Source: Hymenoscyphus infarciens (lineage: Eukaryota; Ascomycota; Leotiomycetes; Helotiales; Helotiaceae). From it: DNA of 64,000 bases. This document shows positions 54,850-64,000 of the stretch, piece after piece; positions within the stretch are counted from its first letter, which is position 1, and each line of letters starts with the position of its first letter. The notes under the pieces are model-generated. The model saw nothing but the letters and a program-made list of their open reading frames with translations. It was not told where the DNA came from and did no database searches. The DNA is taken from positions 62,001 to 126,000 of the forward strand of contig LLCB01000020.1 in the NCBI GenBank assembly GCA_001414345.1. Reading direction: 5' to 3'. The position numbers and the translations under genes are program-made.

Positions 54850-57723
54850 ATGGGATGGACCGAAGTCGCCGGGGGGGACTTGGGAGAAGAGGACGCAAGA
54901 AGAGCACAGTACGAACCAAAATATCCCTATGAGGACCCACGAAGATTTGGTATTAGCGACCCTATTGACTTCAACAACCCCCTTGTAATTCCAGCGTTAG
55001 CGCCAGGGTGGATGTATAATGAAGTAGGCCGCATAGTACAAATTCCGAATTATATACCATCTCGGCCGGCACATGGGGCAGGGAATGATGGTGGTGGAGA
55101 TGATGACGACGTCTGGGGAGGACTTCCTGACTCATCCTCCGAGAGCGGCGGAGAGACCGACGACGGAAACGTAGAGGAAGAACTTGAAGTAGTCTATCCA
55201 GGTGGCTTTGGTTCAAAAAAACACATAGCATCTCTGCCCGAGTGGAAAGGAGCAGCAAAACCGAAAGATGAGGCGAATCCCCAAAGGGGTGGGAACATTG
55301 TTAATCTTGCAAGTGATGATGAAAATCAACCGGATCCCGATGCATATATCAAAACAAGGAAGGAAAGGCTCCGCAAAATTCAGGAAACGGAGCTACTGCA
55401 TGAAAAAACACTCCTACAGAAACTTGTCGACCCCCATGAATCCATCGCAGCAGCTCAAGCAGGGAGTTGGAATGGTATGAACTATGGTATGGTCATTGAT
55501 ATGCTCAACAAAATATGCAAGAGGCAGGGCCTAGATGTGAATGATGAATGGGTAGTGCGCCAAGGGCTCGCGCACAAGCCGTTGTTATATAAGTTGCCCG
55601 ACAAACATCCACATGTGAGTGTTTGTCGTTCCCCCCCCAACCTAATTTTGAAAGTTGCATCGATTAATTCATTTGGCTGTTTCTATTCTTAGGACCACGG
55701 CAAGTGGGTCAGAGATCCCCGGTCACAACAATCGAACGCAAAGCCAGAAGTCCAAGATCTTCTTCAGGCGGTTTTTTCTCCAGCCGGCGGGAGGACACTT
55801 AAAAAATATAAGCTAAGAACTATCATCATGCGACGATTAACAGTTATCAACTTCTTGACACTACTCCGCCGCTTTACAGACCTCCGCAATCCCGAGTTGA
55901 GACAAAGGTGTTGTGGAGATAAAGACGATCTTAACATGAACCCGAATCTTAGAATCGCATGGGTTCTCTATCGGGTGTGGATTCGACTCCTCAACTATCG
56001 CTCGCTGAGCATCGGCGAGGAAGAGTTCGGTAAGAAGCAGCTTCTGGAGATCCTGGGAATTGCGATTAATAGATATTGGCACGAGGTGAGGAGAGCGGTG
56101 CCAATCAACGGACAAATAAACGATCGCTACTTTGGAATCAAGGAAATGCTAGATGTTGCAGAAAGATCCATAGAGGACTTTTCAGATGAGTTTTATAAAG
56201 GGTTGGCTAAGGTGAACCGAGCGAGAAGGACAAACCTTGGGTTTCAGGAATTATTCAACCCTCTGCCCTCCAAGCCTGCTATTGTGATTGGTCTTGTTGA
56301 AGAAGCTATTTCAAAGGTCAGATATAATTCTTCATGAATCTCATAGTAACATGATAACTAAATACTGATTTGGAATTCTTTAGTCTTTTAAGGATGATGG
56401 CGATAACAGAACACTGGAGTAAGTCTACCTACGCCCCACCAGTTTCCAGAACCTTATAAAAATGCTAAATCTCCCACTTTCAAAGGCTTTGGACGGACCT
56501 ACACCATATCGCAGTTGACTTTGAGAACAAGATGCAAGTAGAGCATGTGGAGGATGTTCGTTTCGGAAGAAAAGTTGTATTAAGTGATGAATGGTGGAAG
56601 ATGCATAGCTTCCTCAAAAAGTACGATTCACAGGTAGGACAATACGGGCCTGGAAAAGCTCATTGGTGGTAAGTCTCAGATTGTCAGAGCATTTTTTCTC
56701 ATTCCAATGCATTTACTCCAGAAATATGTCTCGCCAAAGAAGTAAACTGACTATGAGATCATGCAATTAGGACAGATATCGAGGTCAGAAGTATATACGA
56801 TGACCATGAGTTTTTAGCAAGGCTCCAAACTATGGGACAGGTAAATCTGTTAAGAAGAAATAACCTTCTGTTAAGAGATTGGAGTGGAAGAAGACCGGTG
56901 AAGAAACTCTACTATGGTAAGCTTGAAGCCTTCTATTTTGTAAGACATTGCTCTCGGACACCTACTCTACTTCTATAATTATTGTTTGAGAAGGTTTGGA
57001 AGAATTAAAACTTAGTTCCTTGATTCTCCGAAATCCTCTGAAACAGTATCTATAACTGGGCGAGAATACTGGCATAATGAGAAAAAATGGCGCCGAGGAG
57101 TAATGACGGGGCCACTTAGGATGTTTATTGGTGAGAACAATTGCTAACTAAAGCTCGCTGCAGTATTCGACACAAGGGAAGGCAAAGAACATGAATATTA
57201 CCGTACACCAATCGACGAATTCTACGAGCATATAGATGCGCTCTCAAATTGCGAACAACCTATTGATATCGACGATGACAGCCCTTCACGTAACGAAAAT
57301 ATATTTTCAGGACTGTTTTCTGTTCACCCGATCGGAATGCACAATGTCAAGAATGTAGATGAATGCAGTCTTTGCTCTAAGGGGTTGTATTCCACAGCCC
57401 ATGAGCTCCTTGCCGAACTTCACTGCAAGTCCAATCACTTTTTCCACCAGCGGTGTCTCCAAACACACTGGAACTCAAACATCTTTGATACCAACCGATG
57501 TCCCCTTGGCGATAACAAACCATATGATATGCCTGGAAATGCCGGTATCACTCCCGAGGAACAGAATGTATTCGATTTTGATGATCCCGCCAAAGCAGAG
57601 AGGGAGGAAAGAAATAAGCTGGATGAAAGTGAAAACTGGGTATTTAATCCCTCTAACTTACCTTTCATGTCTCTGAGAGATCACTGTGCAAAGATTGCTG
57701 ACTGGGACGTTGTGACATTTTAG
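54850..57723 (+). CDS. Multi-exon protein with acidic N-terminus and RING-like domain, ended by an in-frame TAG
   Basis: Exons 54850-55614, 55693-56316, 56384-56418, 56486-56668, 56771-56916, 57047-57130 and 57164-57723 join in one frame (798 aa to the TAG at 57721). The intron at 57131-57163 is only 33 nt but has GTGAGA, GCTAAC and CAG, and its retention would give a stop. The N-terminus has an Asp/Glu-rich segment (DGGGDDDDVWGG, SSSESGGETDDGNVEEELE). The middle is helical and basic (RIAWVLYRVWIRLLNYRSL). At 57364-57510 a RING-H2-like site reads CSLC, then HCKSNHFFHQRC, then CPLG; the final Cys of CPxC is Gly, so the last zinc ligand is missing or substituted. Function could be a ubiquitin ligase or another zinc-binding role; unknown. 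The frame continues open after the TAG to 58155. Confidence 0.75.
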
Positions 57724-58155
57724 TATGAGCGCCATCGTCAAGATAGTAGAGAGGTAAGAATAGAAATGGCCCACCTCCGAAACCTAAGAAGGCAGATGGA
57801 GAAGAAGGTATCGGCGGAAATGCATAGAAATCGGGTAGGTTTCGAGTTTTTCGGCTATGCGAGCGGTCCTGAAAAGCAGCATGTTAGTTATAGTGTGAGA
57901 AGAAGGAGAAGGGGCGGACTTTTTGATTACGACGAGCCTGCATCACGCAATTCTTCACCAACTGCAGGAGGTTCGGGTGTTCAAGGAGGAAACAATATGC
58001 GGCCTTTTACCCGAAATGTAAATGCTCCCCCAGCTGCTGCTGCTGGGCGAAAAAGACCAGCCACCACGCAGGCTCGACCAACACCAGACAGCACACGGGC
58101 TCCAAAACGAGTCAAATATGGCATTGAGGGCTCAAGCTCCGAAGACGATTACTGA
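57724..58155 (+). pseudogene. Open in-frame continuation of the RING gene beyond the TAG
   Basis: Same frame, 143 codons to a TGA. It starts YERHRQDSREVRIEMAHLRN as an unbroken charged helix, continues with NLRRQMEKKVSAEMHRNRVG, then an Arg-rich SVRRRRRGGLF and a basic, Pro/Ala-rich tail (AAAAGRKRPATTQARP, APKRVKYG) ending SSSEDDY. The tail looks like a nuclear signal. It reads as the natural C-terminus cut off by a single nonsense codon (former TGG or CAG). Confidence 0.55.
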
Positions 58156-59246
58156 AGTTATCGACTGAAGCGGGGAAGAGGGCACTTTGATGATGGACGA
58201 TGGAACGACCTACGGTCTTTCACATCCAAGACTAGCTGCTGATAAACGGGTTGTGTTCTTGGGCTTGTAAGATAATTGGCTTACACATGTATGTAGTGTT
58301 TTTGCAGATACAATGTCAATCGTACTCTATTGAATCCACCATATTATTCCAGATACGTGATGTTGACTCTAGAATGCTCAAAAGTAAAGTTAATAGCTTA
58401 TGGTTTGTTGAGATCTATGATACGGATAGGAACTGCGTCTCTTAGTTAATAGTAATTAACTATTTCACTTTCTAATTATTTGAAAAGGACTATCTTACTC
58501 TTTAATTAGTTTAAAAAGATTAATTTGCCTCTCTTACTAAAAGACAGGTATTCAAGTTAGAAAAGAGAGATATTGAAATATCGGGTACGATTATTTAGAC
58601 TACGTTTCCTAATTAGTAGAGGCTATAGAAGAAGTAAGCTAGCTATAGTATCTCCCGCTCTACTAACTATATAGCTATAACTCTATAGAAGAGTTATTAT
58701 AATAATAACTTTTTATTTTTATTAATTAATATAATATATCTATAAAGACTATATATTACGATATATTATCTCTTTTAAAAGTTATAAAGTATTATTATTT
58801 ACTAGAGTTAGAATTAGATTAAGTTATATATAGACTTTCTAGTAAATATAAGTCTAACTTAGTATATATAGCTTTATTAACCGTAGTATTATAATCGCGA
58901 CTATAGCGATTTCTAAGAGTATAGTAGGTTATAGAGTAGTTCTTATATATAAGTTTTATTAAGTCGTAGCTTAAATAACCGATTCTGAAATATCTTTATT
59001 ATTCACTAGTTTTATTCTACTAATATCTTAGGAAACTAATAAATATAATAAATTATACTACTTTATAATTCTTTTACTAGTAATTCTATCTAATATCTTT
59101 ACTTCTTTACCTAAGAGCTTATTTAGCTCGTATATATCTAGAATATATTACTATTAAGAATTATAAGATAATATATATATATATACTAATTCTATATATA
59201 TACTAGTCTCTAATATATATCTTTAAAAGTACTATAAATCTATTTG
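58156..59246. other. Boundary from normal to RIP-type AT-rich DNA
   Basis: CA and TG are common to about 58440 and nearly vanish after about 58620. No gene. AT-rich sequence at 58690-59240 may be an older repeat remnant in front of the second element. Confidence 0.55.
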
Positions 59247-62200
59247 TCGGGACAGTTGTAGAGTGAATATGTCGGTTCCGGTTACCTAATCAGGTAGTAG
59301 AATAAGGCCTATTTATACTTAGACCTTTATACTCATAGATAGGTATATATAAATAAATAACCACTTTTTACGTTACCTTTTAATCTCTTAAAAAGGGATA
59401 AGAAGACTCTATTTATAACCTAGTTATACTAATACTAATTAGTATATACACGTAGATTAAGTTACTTAGTTACTTATATTAGACGCTTTCTATCCTAGTA
59501 GTATTATCTCTTCTATTCTAGTAAGAATATAATATTATAAGTAGTTATAGAGTAAAAGCCTCTTTTCTATCCTAGTAGAAGATTAACTTTTACTATTATA
59601 AAGAGTTTCTATCCTAGTATTCTTTTATTCTTAAAAAGGACTATAAATCTATTAATCGTTCCTTTAATTAATCGTTATAAAACTAACTAATTTAATACTT
59701 CCTTAGCTTATTAATAAACACTTTAAAAGTATTAATCTATTACCTTTTTTAAAGACTTTATAATACTACTAAAAATATACGATTCCTATCTAAATTCTCT
59801 CTCTAAATTTACTAAGATATTTACCTCTTATTTTAGGTTTTTAATTTACTATACTTTTAGACTATCTTACTATAAGATAAGTATCTCTAGCTAGGCTTCT
59901 AGCTCTCTAATATTCTATCTTCTATTCCCTTAATATCCTTATTCTTTAATAATAAGTTCTTTAACCTTAAATTACTAAAAGAGTTAATAAATAATACTAT
60001 ATTAGGCCTTAGTAGAAACTAATCCTTATAGAAGGAGGACAGCGGTAACCCTCTTAGTAACCCTTCTAATAATAATCTAGATAAATATAAAACATATAAA
60101 GACATAGTAGAACACCTAACTAATATAGTTAAGCTATTTACTAAAAAGTATAAGACTAGTGAAGAGAATAATAAAGAACTTTAATATACTTTCTAAGAGA
60201 ACTTTTAAGAATAGACGGTTAATAACTTTAATACTATAAAAGTAAGAGCGGTATTAAAACTCTAATCTATACTTAGGTGTTATAGATATTATATACTAAA
60301 TTATAAGGATATAAAGATAGTGGAATCGCTCCTCTAAATACTTTAAGAGGATGAATAATCTAGACTCTCTTATAAGGAATTAGAAGAGATTATTTATTTA
60401 AGTAATACTTCTTCTAATAAACTCGAATAGAGAATTAATAATCCTATCTTAGATCTATTAAATCCTTTATATTAATTATCTTAAGAAGAATCTATATTAA
60501 AGATAGTAAAGTTAATATTAAGATTATCTAAATCGAATTTATCTATACTAGAAGTATATTATATAGATCTTACTAAGTTAAATCGAAAGAGGGCTATCTT
60601 AGGAGCCTACTCTAGAGCCTACTTAGAGCTAAAATAACTTGATTTAGAAGTAAGATAGTTAAATTTCTCTAAGTTAAGCTAAAAAGAGGTCTATTCATCT
60701 ACTTATAATTAGCCTACCTAGTATTATACCTAGCCTACTCTAGATAAGGACGTTCCTCTCTTTAATATAACTTTATTAAATATAGCTACTAGTATAATTC
60801 CCTTTCTAAATTTAACTTTAAAATTACTAAAACTCGCTTATTTTAGTAGTTTAAGTTAATAACCTAAGAAGCTCTAACTAGGATTCTCTTCTCTTATTTG
60901 TTCTCTTATATATCTACTCTCTTTAAATAGTAATCTACTCTCTCTAAGACCTCCTCGATTACTAATAAAGTACCTCTACGTCCTAGAACGTTAGAAGTAC
61001 TAATATCTCTAATAACTAACCTATTAACTAGAACGTTAGAAGTACTAATATCCTTAATAACCGACCTATTAATAATCCTAGCTTAGACATATTAATATAT
61101 TAAATTAACCTCTCTAATATCCTCGACTTTAAGGTTTTACGTATCTATTAAAGCTATAATATCTAAATAGTAGCTTTAAACACTATATAATAGACCTAGA
61201 TCTTATTCGTTCTCTTCCTTATTCCTACTAGCTAGATATTCTTAGTTAAAATCTATAGTATAGTAAGATACTATATAACTTATTTTCTAGAGAAATCGTT
61301 AACGTCTCTAAGGCATATATAGAGGAAATGTAATATAGTAGAAAGGAGGATAACTTTAACCTTAAGCTTAATATATTTTATAATATCTGTCTTTATAATA
61401 GTATACTAATTATATACTATTATTTAGCCTTTTCTACGATGCTTAAAAGACTTATACTTATCTATTATTATACTAATATTATACGTAAGAGTAAACTCTT
61501 ATTTATAGATATATATAAAAATATCTAAGATTACTTTAAAGATAATTCCTATTACTAAAACGTCCTTTCTAAATAGAACGCGCTTTAATATAAATAATTT
61601 AAGACTAATAATATTAATAAATTAGTATTCTAATATCTTGAGTTATACCTAGATAAACTTAATAAACTCTTCTATAGTCTATATCCTAAGCTTTAGAATA
61701 AGTATACCTTTATAAATAAAATTATAATAGGATGTTAAAATATAGTAGAATTCTATACTACTCTTAGAAGAGCTCTCCTAGATAGGAACCTCTAATCTAC
61801 TATTAATACTCTATACTAATCTATTAATAATTATAAGAACCTTTATAGAAGTAGTATAAGAATAGTAAGTTAATAAGTATATATTATAAAAGAATTAGAA
61901 GCGGAATAGTATACTACTAACTATAAATTTTATAATAACTATATATCTAATTACTCTATAAATTCTCTAAGATTTAAGAGAGTATATTAGATTTATAAGA
62001 AGCTAAATTATTAGTTCTAAGATTACTCTAAAGATAAGTAGGATTAATATATAGAATAATATTATTAATAACTTAAGAAAAAGTATAAAGATACTTTTAA
62101 GAAAAAGAGCTTTAACTATAACGTCTAGTAATATATTTTAAATATAGAAGAGCTTTATAATAATTTAAATATTAACTAATTAAAAGAGATATTTATTATT

Positions 62201-64000
62201 AATAACCTTCTATCTCTTAATATTAAGCTAGATAATAATATTTAATAATTCGTTACCTCTTATAGTACTATTAATACTATTAATACTAAATAGATTATTT
62301 CTAAATTAGCTAACGCCTCTTTTATCTATTTAATAACTAAGGATATTTAAGAGGACTATAAGAATAAGGAATATAAGACTCTTATATAATATAGTACTAA
62401 AAGATACGAGAAGACTAAATTCTTTAGTATTATAATTAATACTAGTACTACTAAATACTCTACTATTAGATATAACTAATTCCTAGTATATAATAACCTT
62501 ATATATAAATTACTACTATTACTAAATAGTGGCTTTATAGTTACCTTTGGAATTAGTAATACTTAATCTATTAGAAAGGTAAAAATAATAACTTCTATTA
62601 GTATTATTAACTTCTATATATACTAGTCTAATACTCTATTTTTACTTTCTATTAAAGATATAGACTAACTAGGAGTATTCTATAATAATATTAAGGACCT
62701 TCTTATTAGAAAGTATAAAGGTAAAAAGGAAGTTTTCTTAGTAATCTACTAATTTAGCTATCTCTTCCTATTATAGGATAGAGCTATTACTACTTATATA
62801 TAATAATTCCTAAGCTTACTTATAAACATTAAGCTTATATATCTCTATTAACGATTTAGCTATCTATCTATTACTAGATTATTAATGCTTTTAGAGTATA
62901 CTAGAAAAGACTTTAATTCTAAAGTACTTAACTATCTAACTAAATTCTATAAATTTTATTAAAAGTATAAGAAGTTCTTTAGTTGATTTAAATTTACTCT
63001 ATATAATAATAAGATAGACTTTAACTTTATAGTTATTATAGATATTATATATATTAAAGAAAGCCTATTATTATATATTATTAACCTAGCTACCTACTTC
63101 TAAGCTAGTTATTAGTTAAGAAATATAACTTTAAAGTATATATTTAAGAAGTTTCTTAAATATTAGGTTAATACTTACTTAAGACCCCTAGTAATAATTG
63201 TTACTAATACTAGTAAGAATCTTATAAGTAAGGAATTTATCTAATAAGTAAGAGCTATAAGAATAACTATTATGTCTATACTTATAAAGGTATATAATTT
63301 AATTAGAATTATTAAATAATATTATAAACTAATTCGTCGAGCCTATTAAATATTTAAAGAAGCCTATCTAGACCTTACTAAGAATATACTTTTATAGATA
63401 GCTTTTAAGGTAATTAATAATACTACTAGCCTAGATAGCCTTATCTTTATACTTCTTATTTTTAGAGTATATACTTATATATTAGATAATAATGCTCTAT
63501 CTCCTAAAATAGCCTAAAGAGCTATAATATATAATAAAGCTTAAGATAAGATATAGAAGATATAAGTAAAAAGACAAGTTAATAATACTCTAAATACTTA
63601 GAATAGTTCTAATAAGAATCACCTATATAATTTACTTTTAAATTCTAACGTCCTTATTTAGTAAGAAAAGAGTAAATAGACTAGACCTTTTAAATTAATT
63701 AGTATTAATAATAAGGAGTATATTATCGAATTACCTAGTAGACCTACTAAATTTAGATCTACGGTTATAAAGCCTTATTATTCTCTTCTCTTATAGTATA
63801 GAGATCCTATTCTAGATAGAGATTAGCTAGCTAAGGATACTAATTAAGAAGTATAATAATTCGAGGACTTAGAATTAGAAATAGACCTTAATACTCTACT
63901 ACTATCTCCTATAGTAATATACTCTTAATTAATACTAGTTCTAATTCTTAAACTGATTCTATTAACTATACTACTAAAGTAAAAGAGAGGACGACTACTA
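59247..64000 (+). mobile_element. Second RIP-inactivated LTR retrotransposon, Copia order, truncated by the window edge
   Basis: TGTCGGGACAG at 59247 looks like an LTR start; this 40-bp stretch still has CA/TG, unlike the rest. TTTCTATCCTAGTA recurs at about 59488, 59568 and 59606. Past about 60000 a plus-strand frame, read with TAG/TAA as former Trp/Gln, gives gag-like sequence, then protease and integrase without an RT between them. That is the Copia, not Gypsy, order. In 61861-62100 I count no CA and no TG. RT and the 3' LTR lie beyond the window. Confidence 0.75.
60000..63520 (+). pseudogene. Gag-protease-integrase relic of the second element
   Basis: The protease region near 62515-62580 reads LLNSGFIVTFG, where an active aspartic protease has D-S/T-G; Asp codon GAT became AAT. 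The integrase starts about 62850 (RFSYLSITRLLMLLE, with the zinc-binding His lost). In its core D1 survives at 63041-63043 (IIDIIYI), D2 has become Asn at 63206-63208 (VTNTSKNLISKEF), and the third acidic residue appears to be Lys near 63310. Downstream YYKLIRRAYQIFKEAYLDLT and AFKVINNTTSLDSLIFILL follow the fungal Copia integrase layout. All catalytic losses are G-to-A type. Confidence 0.75.

Overview
The window is nuclear DNA of a filamentous ascomycete (Pezizomycotina, probably Leotiomycetes/Helotiales; the order is inferred). Genes have short GT-AG introns with GCTAAC/CTAAC branch sites, and typical families are present (NRPS-like adenylating enzyme, DUF4396, BTB, F-box, HAD/CECR5, aldo/keto reductase, GNAT, AA7-type flavin oxidase, RING protein). 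Gene-bearing DNA of balanced composition alternates with extremely AT-rich blocks that have almost no CA or TG dinucleotides. This is the signature of repeat-induced point mutation (RIP): CpA to TpA, seen as TpG to TpA on the other strand.

Layout. 1-2942: 3' part of an NRPS-like adenylation/membrane/reductase fusion. 4386-7277: DUF4396 protein and BTB protein. About 8760-18400: AT-rich block with a RIP-killed Copia retrotransposon (10442-18205), an extra LTR copy, and a degenerate tandem array of about 20-bp units (18573-18945). 18946-21942: AT-rich, empty. 21943-30694: coiled-coil/Cys-His protein, HAD phosphatase, aldo/keto reductase. 31615-32003: broken DUF3632-like gene. 32004-43977: a secreted hypothetical protein and an F-box protein among long gene-poor stretches. 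43978-50529: GNAT acetyltransferase, a 0.33-kb tandem duplication, a basic hypothetical protein and a secreted AA7-type oxidase. 50530-54849: decayed DNA with an SDR pseudogene. 54850-58155: RING-type gene with eight exonic segments interrupted by an in-frame TAG. 59247-64000: a second RIP-killed Copia-type element running off the right edge.

The genes do not form an obvious pathway or cluster; neighbours are independent and several are separated by more than 1 kb. The least explained object is a roughly 570-codon antisense reading frame between the RNase H region of the first Copia element and its 3' LTR. It is visible only if TAG/TAA codons are read as RIP-mutated Trp/Gln codons. Other points worth checking are the TAG in the RING gene (a possible RIP-type mutation in a gene beside a RIP block), its 33-nt intron, the unequal RIP of three LTR copies, and the 20-bp array.

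Exon boundaries were derived by eye from reading-frame continuity and splice consensus. No alignment, composition calculation or database search was run.
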